Of a DNA stretch of 64,000 nucleotides, positions 54,253 to 62,154 are shown in pieces. The notes under the pieces were generated by a model, which was not told the DNA's origin, ran no database searches, and worked only from the letters and a program-made list of their open reading frames with translations. The stretch is from Actinokineospora terrae (GTDB lineage: Bacteria; Actinomycetota; Actinomycetes; Mycobacteriales; Pseudonocardiaceae): contig NZ_FOGI01000007.1 in the NCBI RefSeq assembly GCF_900111175.1, positions 434,001 through 498,000 on the forward strand, given 5' to 3'. Made by a program: the position numbers and the translations under genes. The first letter of the stretch is position 1. The number at the start of each line of letters is the position of its first letter.

Positions 54253-55031
54253 CCACCGCCCCCTCGCCGCTGCGCACCTTCGGCTCGGTGCTGTGGCGCG
54301 ACACCTTCGTCACCGGCCGCGAACTGGTGCCGTTCCTGGCCCAGGTGATCATCCAGCCGTTCTTCACGCTGTTCATCTTCGGCAAGGTCCTGGCCAACCT
54401 CGGCTACGTCGGCCCGGACTACGCGGCCATCCTGCTGCCCGGCATCGTCGCCCTCAACGGCTTCCTCGGCGCGCTGCAGAACACCACCATGCCGCTGATC
54501 ATGGACTTCTCCTGGACCCGCGAGATCGAGGACCGGCTGCTCGCCCCCATCCCGATCGCCTGGGTCGCGATCGAGAAGATGCTCTTCGGCGCCCTGCGCG
54601 GCGTCGTCGCCGCGGTCGTCATGATCCCCATCGGCTTCCTCATCCTCGACGGCGTGCACTGGCCCGCCTCGGCCTGGCTCCCGGTCCTGCTGATCGTCGT
54701 CCTCGGCTCCCTGGTCGGCGCCGCGATCGGCATGACCATCGGCACCTCGGTGCAGCCGCGGCAGATCAACATCCTGTTCGCGGTGATCCTGGTCCCGCTC
54801 ATGTTCACCGGCTCCACCCAGTTCCCCTGGATGGGCCTGGAGAGCGTCCGCTGGTTCCAGGTCCTGTGCGCCCTCAACCCCCTCACCTACGTCAGCGAGG
54901 CGATGCGCGCCGAACTGGTCCCCCAGGTCCCGCACATCCCCGTCTGGATCAGCCTCCTGGTCATGCTCGTCGCCTGCGCGGGCTTCGGCACCCTCGGCAT
55001 CCGCGGCTTCCTCCGCCGCGCCCTCGACTGA
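54249..55031 (+). CDS. ABC-2 type permease
   Basis: A 260-residue membrane protein with six predicted helices and the ABC-2 features PGIVALNGFLGALQNTTMPLIMDFSWTREIEDRLLAPI and NPLTYVSEAMRAELVP. It pairs with the upstream ATPase as a DrrA/DrrB-type exporter. The substrate is not evident; no biosynthetic genes are adjacent. Confidence 0.9.
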   Translation: MTTAPSPLRTFGSVLWRDTFVTGRELVPFLAQVIIQPFFTLFIFGKVLANLGYVGPDYAAILLPGIVALNGFLGALQNTTMPLIMDFSWTREIEDRLLAPIPIAWVAIEKMLFGALRGVVAAVVMIPIGFLILDGVHWPASAWLPVLLIVVLGSLVGAAIGMTIGTSVQPRQINILFAVILVPLMFTGSTQFPWMGLESVRWFQVLCALNPLTYVSEAMRAELVPQVPHIPVWISLLVMLVACAGFGTLGIRGFLRRALD

Positions 55032-55090
55032 CGTTCGTCCTGTGGGCCCTCGCGTGACCGGTATCCGGATGGCGCATTGCCCGCGCGGGT

Positions 55091-55127
55091 CGGCCCCGAG
55101 CACGATCGGCTGAGTAGGTCGGGGCCG
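55091..55127 (+). terminator. possible terminator after the ABC exporter
   Basis: CGGCCCCGA pairs with TCGGGGCCG across a 19-base loop, 60 bases after the permease stop. Confidence 0.45.
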
Positions 55128-55182
55128 CGGATCCGGGTCCTGGCAAGCAGACCGCGCTTGGCTGACCCGAAGGCGGTAGCGG

Positions 55183-55728
55183 ATGACGTGGTCGGGATCT
55201 GTCCCTGTGGTGCGCCGGGCGCTCGTCGTCGGAGCGGTGTTCGTCGCGTTGATCGGCGTTGGTTGGGTGCCTGCCAGCGCGCGGGTGACGGCGGTGGTCG
55301 ACGCCGAGTGCCTGGGCACGTTCGACCGGGTGTTCACCCCAGCGGTCACCACCACCCCGCAGACCGTGTCGGCCGCGGCCAGGTACACCTACGGCACCTG
55401 CCTGGTCGGCCCCACCGCGACCGGCACCGCGGTCAACAGCGCCACCCTGTCGTGCGTGCCGGTGGTACCCGGCGTGCCGCCCGAGACCGAGGTCGTCACC
55501 TGGCTCGACGGCACCGGTGACACGAGCACGGTCGGGTGGTCGAACTCCACCGTCGTCGGTCAGACCGTGGTCCTCACGGGGGAGGTGACCGCGGGCAGGC
55601 ACCTGCACGCGTCCGCCACCAAGGTCACCTCCGGGCTCAGCTACCTCGGCAGCGTCGCGGGCTGCCTGCTCGGAACCCCCATCGCCAGCACCACCGGCGT
55701 GGTCGACAGCTTCCTGCTCACCGGGTGA
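55183..55728 (+). CDS. secreted hypothetical protein
   Basis: A 181-residue protein with a signal peptide (RRALVVGAVFVALIGVGWVPASA) and a beta-rich mature domain with four cysteines (AECLG, GTCLVG, LSCVPV, AGCLLG), probably two disulphides. It resembles in general composition the small secreted beta-sandwich proteins of actinomycetes; no catalytic motif. The ribosome-binding site is weak, and a start a few codons downstream is possible. Confidence 0.65.
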   Translation: MTWSGSVPVVRRALVVGAVFVALIGVGWVPASARVTAVVDAECLGTFDRVFTPAVTTTPQTVSAAARYTYGTCLVGPTATGTAVNSATLSCVPVVPGVPPETEVVTWLDGTGDTSTVGWSNSTVVGQTVVLTGEVTAGRHLHASATKVTSGLSYLGSVAGCLLGTPIASTTGVVDSFLLTG

Positions 55729-55732
55729 GCAT

Positions 55733-55759
55733 CGATAGCTAGCGATTGACTTTCGATAG
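55733..55759 (+). promoter_or_regulatory. CGATAG/CGATTG repeats and candidate promoter
   Basis: CGATAG (55733), CGATTG (55743) and CGATAG (55754) recur about every ten bases just upstream of the DUF2975 gene, overlapping a -35-like TTGACT (55746). They could be binding sites for the HTH protein encoded in this operon. Confidence 0.45.
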
Positions 55760-55780
55760 ATTCCCCGCGACACTCGATGC

Positions 55781-56260
55781 ATGGTTGCTGCGCATCGAGC
55801 GGTACTGCCGCTCCGGTTCCTGCTGGTCGTGCTCTTCGGCGTCCTGGTCCTGTTCCAGACCCTGTCGCTGCCGGGGCAGTTCGCGCACATGGCGCGCGAG
55901 GACCCCGAGCTCGCCTACCTGCGCTGGCCCGCGACGGGGGTGGCGGTGTTCTGGGTGCTGTGCGTGCAGGTGGTGATCGTGTCGACCTGGAAGCTGCTCA
56001 CCCTGGTCAAGACCGACCGGATCTTCAGCGAGGACTCGCTGGTGTGGGTGGACGCGATCGTGTGGGCCATCGCCGCGGGTGGGGTGGTGCTGGTCGGCGT
56101 GCTCGGCTACGTCGGGTTCAACGCCGACGATCCGGGGTTGCCGCTGCTGCTGTTCCTGCTGACGGTCGGCGTCACCGTGGTCGGGCTGCTGGTGGTCGTC
56201 CTGCGCGCGCTCCTGCGTCAGGCGTCCGCGCTGCGGGCCGACCTGGACTCGGTGATCTGA
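55781..56260 (+). CDS. DUF2975 membrane protein
   Basis: A 159-residue protein with four transmembrane helices and the DUF2975 pattern (KLLTLVKTDRIFSEDSLVWVDAIVWAI: the TDRIFSED loop between helices 2 and 3). Such proteins are encoded with a short Cro/CI-type regulator in bacilli and actinobacteria, and the pair is thought to form a small signalling unit of unknown stimulus. It overlaps the regulator gene by one base (TGATG). Confidence 0.88.
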   Translation: MVAAHRAVLPLRFLLVVLFGVLVLFQTLSLPGQFAHMAREDPELAYLRWPATGVAVFWVLCVQVVIVSTWKLLTLVKTDRIFSEDSLVWVDAIVWAIAAGGVVLVGVLGYVGFNADDPGLPLLLFLLTVGVTVVGLLVVVLRALLRQASALRADLDSVI

Positions 56261-56466
56261 TGCCGATCGTGGTCCGCATCGACGTCGAGTTGGCCAAGCG
56301 CAAGATGAGCGTGGGGGAGTTCGCCGAGCGGGTCGGGCTCACGCCCGCGAACGTGGCGGTCCTCAAGAACGGCCGGGCCAAGGCCGTGCGGTTCAGCACG
56401 CTGGAGGCCATGTGCCGGGTGCTGGAGTGCCAGCCGGGGGACCTGCTGGAGTGGATCCCGGACTGA
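56260..56466 (+). CDS. short Cro/CI-type HTH regulator
   Basis: A 68-residue protein, nearly all helix-turn-helix: VELAKRKMSVGEFAERVGLTPANVAVLKNGRAKAVRFSTLEAMCRVLECQPGDLLEW, ending in the common PGDLLEW tail. It is translationally coupled to the DUF2975 gene and is its usual partner (YozG-like). It may bind the CGATAG repeats upstream. Confidence 0.9.
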   Translation: MPIVVRIDVELAKRKMSVGEFAERVGLTPANVAVLKNGRAKAVRFSTLEAMCRVLECQPGDLLEWIPD

Positions 56467-56625
56467 CCTACGGGTACATCGCCAGCCAGATCGCCACGTA
56501 GTGGGGCCCGCGATCCCGCGACCTCGGGCCTGTCGGCGAAACTGGGCCTGACCAGCAAGAACACCTCTCGACACTTCTCGGCGTTTGTGGCTGCTCCCTG
56601 ACCTCTCACGGCCTGCGGACGGCCT

Positions 56626-56662
56626 GGCGGGCCCTGGTCTCACAGCGAGACCAGGGCCCGCC
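56626..56662 (+). terminator. strong terminator
   Basis: A perfect 16-bp stem (arms 56626-56641 and 56647-56662, starting GGCGGGCCC) with a five-base loop, then GTTCTCGTCTC. It closes the chromosomal operon before the element-like region. Confidence 0.85.
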
Positions 56663-56714
56663 GTTCTCGTCTCTAGGGCTTGGACTACCCCGGCTTCCTC
56701 GTCCTCGGCCGCCC

Positions 56715-56805
56715 TTGCGGTGAGAGCTGGTTGTCAAGAGTGAGGCTCCGCCTCATCGCGTCAGCGACGCCGTCAGGCGCTCTTGATGACCGGCTCTCAC
56801 CGTAA
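56715..56805 (+). ncRNA. candidate structured RNA or cruciform element
   Basis: The 27-base arms 56715-56741 and 56779-56805 pair fully; all five non-Watson-Crick positions are G-U on the + strand and would be A-C on the other. Between them sit two perfect 5-bp hairpins, GAGGC-TCC-GCCTC (56742-56754) and GCGTC-AGC-GACGC (56758-56770). No gene overlaps convincingly. It may be a structured transcript or an element-end feature. Confidence 0.4.
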
Positions 56806-57262
56806 GACGATCGGGCCGATGAGGAAGCCCTCGCGTGCTCCGCTGACGCCTCCGTCCTCCGCGCTGCCTGTGTGGCGCGGCACCTCCCACCGCCAGGCTG
56901 CAACCTGGTGCCGCGCGCCCGCGCGGGCGGAGCGAAGCGGGAGCCCGCGCCGTGGCGCGACGGACACCAGACCACCAGCCCAACGCGCTAGGCCCACTGG
57001 TGCCGCGCCGCGCAGGCGGCGCGGCCTTGATCCCATAGAGGCAAGTTCAGCAGAGTTCTAGGTAGCTCGAAGCTGCTCAGATCATCCTGACGGAAGCTGA
57101 AGATCACAGCAAATTGCCAAAGCCGGAATAATTCGGCATTTGTCATACAGGAAGCGCAATCTTGGCTGAACTATTAAACTCGATTCATTTTGCCAGCTGG
57201 CAAGCAGGATCCTTGCGGCCCTCCAAGTTTACCCGTAGGATCCTGCATCCTTAGTACTCTTC
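56806..57262. other. boundary region rich in inverted repeats, then AT-rich
   Basis: No gene is seen. 56880-57030 is very GC-rich and full of short dyads, including CCAGG-CTGCAA-CCTGG and a perfect 10-bp stem GCCGCGCCGC (57002-57011 with 57016-57025). From about 57030 the sequence abruptly becomes AT-rich and stays so through the next gene, a likely junction of transferred DNA. Confidence 0.5.
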
Positions 57263-58624
57263 ATGCTGCGGACGGAAGCCGGGTTTCGGATGACAAGAGT
57301 TCCTGAAGATGTTTACGAAGAAGATTATTCTTGGCCCGAAGAGCCAGTGGCTACTTACGCTCAGGCTATAGACAGGCTTCAGGAGAAGTGGGCCGGTCGC
57401 GTAGATATTGACCTAGTTTGGATGGGAAAGCGTGGCCCTGGACGCGATGCGCGCCTGGCATTCCTTGACCACAACCGTATTGAACTGTTTGCTCGCAGAA
57501 TTCGCTCAGCCGCGCACGCAAGCTTGTTTGAAAACGTCATAGACGGCGCATGTCCCATATTTGGTCGCCACGCCCTATGGTATCCAGGTTCCGACACGAT
57601 AGTCGCCCGAATCGTGGGAGACTACGCTGGGATGATCAATTTTCTGGGTCGCCGAATTGCCCGCCTTCAACCTGGGGCAAAGGTTTCCAGGGAAAGTTCG
57701 CTCGGTCGTGACGTACTCGGTCTGCTTCAAAGCGAAGGGGTTGTTATAACGGCAGAGCCGCAGTCTTCCGCGTCAAACTCGGGACGAACCTTAAGAATAA
57801 CGAACGCGACCCGCGACTTGGGGGGCTTCTATCGCAACAGGTACCAATACGGGAGCTGGCTGTCCCTAGAGATGCGCAACTTCGGGGTCACGGACGTGTC
57901 TGCCGCAGAGTCCATCCTTACTGGGCACGGCTCCAGCTTTCTTTATGGCATTACACGTTCTTCGGGCGTTTCGCTACGGCTCTGGGATTCCAGTTCCCGA
58001 CTGACCATTCGGAATCGCCGAGCCGATAGGACGATAAAGTTTCCGACGCGCAGGTATGAAGAGATACCTGCAATGTTGTACGCAAAGGCAAGTGAAGCGG
58101 GAAGGGACTCGCTCGAAAGGTACCTCAAGTATTATCAAGTCCTGGAATACTTCATGCCTAGAGCATCAGAGGATCTCAAGTTAGCCCAGAATGCCAACTC
58201 AATGCGTAAAACTCTAACGCCATACCCCATCGGAGATGAAAATAGAGATAATCTCGGCATCGAAAGGAATAAGCTGGAAGCGGTGATTGACGCAGCCACG
58301 ACAAGTGTCCAGGTTATCGGTTTTCTTATGGGAGGTCCGACCCTATCTGTATTGAGCAATGCTAGGGTCTTGCAGGATGTGCACGCTTTGCCAGCGGATC
58401 CTGCCGGAAAGATAATTAGTGGAGTGATATATCAAAAAGAAGTTGCGAAGCGGGTATATGCAATCCGATGTCGAATCGTACATACGAAGGAAGAGTTCAA
58501 CAACGGCCACGTAGGCCCTCTGCTTCCCTACGGTCGTGAAGCGAGGGACCTTGAGCCTGACATTGGACTCGTCCGCTTCCTGGCAGAACGCGCACTCCAG
58601 CACTGGTCCCAGCCGCTGAGCTGA
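57263..58624 (+). CDS. low-GC cargo protein with HEPN-type RxxxxH motif
   Basis: A 453-residue soluble protein encoded at roughly half GC by eye, far below its neighbours, with many TTA, ATA and AGA codons: a sign of transfer from another lineage. The N-terminal two thirds are not recognised. The C-terminal helical region ends with VYAIRCRIVHTKEEFN, where R402-x4-H407 fits the catalytic RxxxxH of HEPN ribonuclease domains (ApeA-like proteins in anti-phage systems carry the same I-R-x-x-I-V-H-x-K-E type pattern). An RNase role in phage defence is inference. ATG 57290 is an alternative start. Confidence 0.75.
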   Translation: MLRTEAGFRMTRVPEDVYEEDYSWPEEPVATYAQAIDRLQEKWAGRVDIDLVWMGKRGPGRDARLAFLDHNRIELFARRIRSAAHASLFENVIDGACPIFGRHALWYPGSDTIVARIVGDYAGMINFLGRRIARLQPGAKVSRESSLGRDVLGLLQSEGVVITAEPQSSASNSGRTLRITNATRDLGGFYRNRYQYGSWLSLEMRNFGVTDVSAAESILTGHGSSFLYGITRSSGVSLRLWDSSSRLTIRNRRADRTIKFPTRRYEEIPAMLYAKASEAGRDSLERYLKYYQVLEYFMPRASEDLKLAQNANSMRKTLTPYPIGDENRDNLGIERNKLEAVIDAATTSVQVIGFLMGGPTLSVLSNARVLQDVHALPADPAGKIISGVIYQKEVAKRVYAIRCRIVHTKEEFNNGHVGPLLPYGREARDLEPDIGLVRFLAERALQHWSQPLS

Positions 58625-58702
58625 CTTGATGGCTGGCCGATTCGCTGGACTAACGCCCTGTGGGTGATGTCCGCAGGGATCGATGACGGTGGCAGATGTA
58701 TG

Positions 58703-59491
58703 TCAGCGGCGGTCTTCTCGGAGTAGACGCGCGAGTTCGTTGGCTATGCCCGGGGTGGCGGCGACGGTGGTTGTCGACTGGAAGTTGTGGGGTTGTCCGG
58801 TGATGTCGGTGACGAGTGCTCCGGCTTCGGTGGCGATGAGGATGCCTGCGGCGGTGTCCCAGGGGTTGTTGGACAGGATCACGGTGGCGTCGGTGCGGCC
58901 TTCGGCGACCCAGGCTAGGTCGATTGCGGCTGAGCCGAACATCCGGATCCGCTCGACGCGGTCGGCTAGGCGTGTGGTGATGGCTAGTTGGTCGCGGTTC
59001 TTGTACTCGGCGTCGGTGCCCACGGCGTAGTCGCCGAGTGAGACGAACGAATCGGCGAGTGACGTGGTCGTGCTGGTGCTCATGCGGCCGTGGGCTGAGT
59101 AGGCACCGGCTCCCGATACGGCGGTGTAGTGCATGTGCAGGGCCGGGAGGTCGATGACGGCGACTACGGGGCGTTCGTCGACGACCAAGGCGAGGGATAC
59201 GGCGTAGAGGGGGACGCCGTGGACCAGGTTGGAGGTGCCGTCGATGGGGTCGAGGGTCCACATGGATCGGCCGACGTCGGTGGAGCCTTCTTCTTCGCCG
59301 AGGAAACCGATGTCTGGGGTTTGCTCGTGCAGGTAGGCGCGTACGGCTCGTTCGATGCCGATGTCGAGGTCTGTCACCCGGTCGCGGTCGCCCTTGTCGT
59401 GGACAGACAGGGAGCCTGCTCGGTCGATCAAGTCTCGGGCGAGGGTGACGGCGTCTTCGGCGATCTTGAGCAGTGGTTGGTAGTCGGTCAC
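58703..59491 (-). CDS. inositol-monophosphatase-family phosphatase
   Basis: A 262-residue Mg-dependent phosphatase: GEEEG (metal ligand), WTLDPIDGTSNLVHGVPLYAVSLAL (DPIDGT signature) and WDTAAGILIATEAGALVTDITG. The family covers inositol-1-phosphatase, CysQ and histidinol phosphatase; the substrate here is unknown. The GTG start overlaps the stop of the HTH regulator gene (GTGA). Codon use is GC-rich but looser than in the chromosome proper. An enzyme of this type as element cargo next to a regulator is unusual. Confidence 0.85.
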   Translation of the reverse strand: MTDYQPLLKIAEDAVTLARDLIDRAGSLSVHDKGDRDRVTDLDIGIERAVRAYLHEQTPDIGFLGEEEGSTDVGRSMWTLDPIDGTSNLVHGVPLYAVSLALVVDERPVVAVIDLPALHMHYTAVSGAGAYSAHGRMSTSTTTSLADSFVSLGDYAVGTDAEYKNRDQLAITTRLADRVERIRMFGSAAIDLAWVAEGRTDATVILSNNPWDTAAGILIATEAGALVTDITGQPHNFQSTTTVAATPGIANELARLLREDRR

Positions 59492-60348
59492 GCGGTGACC
59501 TGGCGGGAGCGGGTCCACAAGGAGTTGAAGACCTCGTTGAAGGTGTCGAATAGGCCCGGGTTAGGGCCGTTCTCGGCGACCAGCGTTGGGGATTCGAGTC
59601 CTCGGCCGTTGGGCAGGTAGGGCTGCACGACGCACAGGGTGTCGTTGACGATGGTGATGTTGAAGCGGATGGTCTCGTCGTAGACGTGCAGGCGCAGGCG
59701 TGGGGCTGCCTCGGGGCTGAGTTTGAGGGCTACGCGCTTCATGGCCTCGATGTTGACGCGGGTCAGGGTGGACAGCAGGTCTTCCGGGTGGTCTTCCTCG
59801 ACGCAGCGGCGGCGGATGGCTTCGCCGTCGGGGTCGAGGAAGAGGCAGTGAACCTCAGCGCCGGTCTCGATGAGATCGACTAGGTCGCGGTCAGGGTACT
59901 GCTGGCACAACAGGTTGAGCGACAGCCCTGCCATGCGGATGCTGCTGGCGCCGTCGAACAGCTTGTGCGGCGGCATCTGGTGGTGGAACTCGGATCGGCT
60001 GATGTAAGCCGCGGTGAGTCCCGCGAGTTCAGGACGAGCCTGGGTGGACGCGGTGGCGACCTCGGCGGGCTCGGGGACGAAGTTGATCGCGCCAGCCGAG
60101 GGGCCGAAGAGTTGTTCGGCGGTCCAGTTCGGGAACATCTGTTCCAGGACTCGGCAGTGTTCGCCGTAGGGCACGCCGATGAGTTCGCCGGACAACCAGC
60201 GGTAGTACTGCGCCTTGCTGGGGTAGCCGCGCATCAAGCCAGGGTCGATCTTGGCGGCGGCCTTGTCGTACTCCCGGCAGAAGCTGGGATAGCCGCGCAC
60301 CCGACGTTGCCGGAGCAGCTCGCGCAACAGCGTGCCGGATTCACCCAT
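59488..60348 (-). CDS. HTH regulator, DUF5919-like
   Basis: A 286-residue protein. Residues 1-80 look like a divergent XRE-type domain (LLRELLRQRRVRGYPSFCREYDKAAAKIDPGLMRGYPSKAQYYRWLSGE). The C-terminal part (ISRSEFHHQMPPHKLFDGASSIRMAGLSLNLLCQQYPDRDLVDLIETGAEVHCLFLDPDGEAIRRR) resembles the DUF5919 region seen in many actinomycete regulators on mobile elements. ATG 60348 behind GGAGG. It is divergent from the transfer genes and probably represses them. Confidence 0.8.
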   Translation of the reverse strand: MGESGTLLRELLRQRRVRGYPSFCREYDKAAAKIDPGLMRGYPSKAQYYRWLSGELIGVPYGEHCRVLEQMFPNWTAEQLFGPSAGAINFVPEPAEVATASTQARPELAGLTAAYISRSEFHHQMPPHKLFDGASSIRMAGLSLNLLCQQYPDRDLVDLIETGAEVHCLFLDPDGEAIRRRCVEEDHPEDLLSTLTRVNIEAMKRVALKLSPEAAPRLRLHVYDETIRFNITIVNDTLCVVQPYLPNGRGLESPTLVAENGPNPGLFDTFNEVFNSLWTRSRQVTA

Positions 60349-60525
60349 CACCGCGCCTCCGTGTGACTCGATGCGGTCAAGGCTACCACGAGTGAGACAA
60401 AACGAGACTGATGGAGCCTTATTGATCTTAAGGGAGACCACAGCGGTGTCGAGAGTGGACTTCCAACGAGCCGATTTTGTAGTCAGCGGTCAAAGAGCGG
60501 CCGGTGACGCAAAGGAGCCAGGCAG
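60349..60525. promoter_or_regulatory. divergent control region of the element
   Basis: Direct repeat GAGAC (60394 and 60404, one helical turn apart) in an AT-richer patch, then TTATTGATCTTAAGGGAGACC; a third GAGAC copy lies near 60434. These are candidate binding sites for the adjacent HTH regulator. Confidence 0.45.
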
Positions 60526-60963
60526 ATGGGGATCACGAAGGGACACCGTTTCCCGATCACGTTCGCTGATGCGTTCCCGCAGGGGTTGGTGTTGGTGGGC
60601 GAGGTAGGGCCGAACACGGAGTTTCAGTCGCGGGAGGATCGGGCGGCGGGGCGGCCGGTGCGGCAGCGGGTGGATGAGGTGAGTGGGCAGCGGCAGTGGA
60701 AGGCCACGGTCACCGACCCGAGTGAGGTGAACGCGAAGAGGGCGTCGTTTGAGGTGACGTTGTTGGCTGATGTGCAGCCGGTTCCGACGTCGGTGGAGGC
60801 GTTGCCGGGGATGCGGGCGGTGGAACTGGTCGGGCTGACGGCGGAACCTCGCGTGTCGGGGAATGGGGAGTTCAAGTACCTGTCGTACATCTATCGGGCG
60901 ACTGGGTTCGCTGGCGCTGATTCGCGCGGGAAGTCGCCAGAGGCGTCGGGGAAGGCGGCGTGA
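60526..60963 (+). CDS. element-borne hypothetical protein
   Basis: A 145-residue protein starting MGITKGHRFPITFADAFPQGLVLVGEVGPNTEFQSREDRAAGRPVRQRVDEVSGQRQW. Beta-rich, no known catalytic motif. Proteins with this layout commonly open the transfer gene cluster of actinomycete integrative elements, and a role in activation or replication control is inferred from position only. AAAGGAG precedes the ATG. Overlaps the next gene by 4 bp. Confidence 0.75.
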   Translation: MGITKGHRFPITFADAFPQGLVLVGEVGPNTEFQSREDRAAGRPVRQRVDEVSGQRQWKATVTDPSEVNAKRASFEVTLLADVQPVPTSVEALPGMRAVELVGLTAEPRVSGNGEFKYLSYIYRATGFAGADSRGKSPEASGKAA

Positions 60964-61292
60964 CGGTGATGGGTTTCGCGTCATCCGGTACCCCCATCGG
61001 GAGCATGCCGCCTGAACTGGTCGAGCGCTGGGAGGCCGCGTACTCGCGGTACGACGGCGGGGACCTTCACGACATGGCGGACGTCTCGGCGGCGGTGGGG
61101 ACGTTGTGGCGAGAGATGGCCACCGCCGTGCCCGGAAGTCCGTGGTGGTTGGTCGCGGCGCTGGTCACCGCCGCTGAGGCGTTCGAAGCACAGTCGCGGG
61201 ACTGGGCGGGGCGGCAGCGTGCCAGGACTGACGGCCAGGTCCGCCATCTTCCCGGCGCGTTCGACCGATCTGCACAAGGTCTGGGGCGGTGA
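60960..61292 (+). CDS. element-borne hypothetical protein
   Basis: A 110-residue helical protein (LVERWEAAYSRYDGGDLHDMADVSAAVGTLWREMATAV... PWWLVAALVTAAEAFEAQSRDWAGRQRART). GTG start overlapping the preceding TGA. No family recognised. Its place in an overlapping series suggests one polycistronic transcript from 60526. Confidence 0.7.
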   Translation: MTVMGFASSGTPIGSMPPELVERWEAAYSRYDGGDLHDMADVSAAVGTLWREMATAVPGSPWWLVAALVTAAEAFEAQSRDWAGRQRARTDGQVRHLPGAFDRSAQGLGR

Positions 61293-61609
61293 GTGCGGTG
61301 GAGTGCGCGCGGAACGTCCCGAAGGTTGCTCCGGTGGGCGGGAATCAATTCGTGTTGTCACGGCTCCCACAGACGACGGCAGAAGTCCGGGCACGGGCGA
61401 CGGAATTGGGGCAGGGCTGGCCCGCCTTCGTGCCGACCTTGGTTTCCGATCTCGATGACCTCATCAACTACGCGCGAGAGGTCAAGGAGAGCTTCGCGAA
61501 GGAGACCTTCGGCGAAGGGTCTGCGATCGACAACCTGGATTCCACCGCGTACGGGGTGATCGAAGCGTGTCGATGGCTTCAGGTGTTCCAGTTCCGGGAC
61601 AGGGACTGA
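61289..61609 (+). CDS. element-borne hypothetical protein
   Basis: A 106-residue mostly helical protein (TAEVRARATELGQGWPAFVPTLVSDLDDLINYAREVKESFAKETF). GTG start overlaps the preceding stop. No known domain. It is four bases from the next gene. Confidence 0.7.
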   Translation: MSAVECARNVPKVAPVGGNQFVLSRLPQTTAEVRARATELGQGWPAFVPTLVSDLDDLINYAREVKESFAKETFGEGSAIDNLDSTAYGVIEACRWLQVFQFRDRD

Positions 61610-61612
61610 CAC

Positions 61613-61984
61613 TTGGAGCGTGGAGGGCCTACGGGGTGGGCCGGTGTGGCGAAGGTGATCACTGATCGACTGGCCGTGTTGGGGATGCGGCAGCGGGAGT
61701 TGGCGGAGCGGGCGAAGGTGTCGCAGGCGATCGTGCGGGAGTTGCAGTACGACACCGATCGGCGGCGGCGTAGTGCCCGCACGCTTGAGGCGATCTCGAT
61801 CGCGCTAGGGCTGCACCCGACGCACCTGTTGGATGTGGCGCTGGGGAGTGTGCCCAAACCGGTCCCGCTGCCGGAGGACCCGCCACAGGACTTCTTCGTG
61901 ACGTGGGCGCAAGAGCAGGCGCGGCTGATGAGTCTTGTCGAGGATCTGCACCGAAAAGTCGACGAACTTCGCCGTTCGCGTTGA
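61613..61984 (+). CDS. element-borne XRE-type HTH protein
   Basis: A 123-residue regulator: VITDRLAVLGMRQRELAERAKVSQAIVRELQYDTDRRRRSARTLEAISIALGLHPTHLLDVA is a complete helix-turn-helix, and the C-terminus (WAQEQARLMSLVEDLHRKVDELRR) is a coiled coil for dimerisation. The TTG at 61613 follows AGGGA and includes a WAGVAK lead common in such proteins; GTG 61646 is an alternative. A palindromic hairpin follows. Confidence 0.8.
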   Translation: MERGGPTGWAGVAKVITDRLAVLGMRQRELAERAKVSQAIVRELQYDTDRRRRSARTLEAISIALGLHPTHLLDVALGSVPKPVPLPEDPPQDFFVTWAQEQARLMSLVEDLHRKVDELRRSR

Positions 61985-61999
61985 ACGTTTCGTTCTAGG

Positions 62000-62047
62000 G
62001 GCACAGAAGCGGTCAGTGGGGTGCGCGCCAGTGCCCGCTTCTGTGCC
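62000..62047 (+). terminator. hairpin between regulatory and transfer genes
   Basis: GGCACAGAAGCGG and its exact complement (62000-62012, 62035-62047) with a 22-base loop. It could terminate or attenuate the upstream transcript before the translocase gene. Confidence 0.65.
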
Positions 62048-62070
62048 TGTCTACTCGTGAGGGAGCAGAC

Positions 62071-62154
62071 GTGGAAATCCTAGACACCGTGGCCTGTGGT
62101 GCGGGGATGTCGTTTCAGGGACCGCATCGGGTGATGTGTGGTGGTGGTCGGTGA
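62071..62154 (+). CDS. 27-residue leader peptide-like ORF
   Basis: A GTG start behind a strong GAGGGAG site encodes MEILDTVACGAGMSFQGPHR and seven more residues, ending GGGR. Its TGA (62152-62154) overlaps the ATG of the FtsK-like gene (TGATG), which has no good ribosome-binding site of its own. Translational coupling is the simplest reading. Confidence 0.5.
   Translation: MEILDTVACGAGMSFQGPHRVMCGGGR

Noticed and set aside
56715..56805. Retron msr/msd interpretation of the hairpin
   Set aside because: No reverse transcriptase motif (xxDD) is found in nearby genes on either strand.
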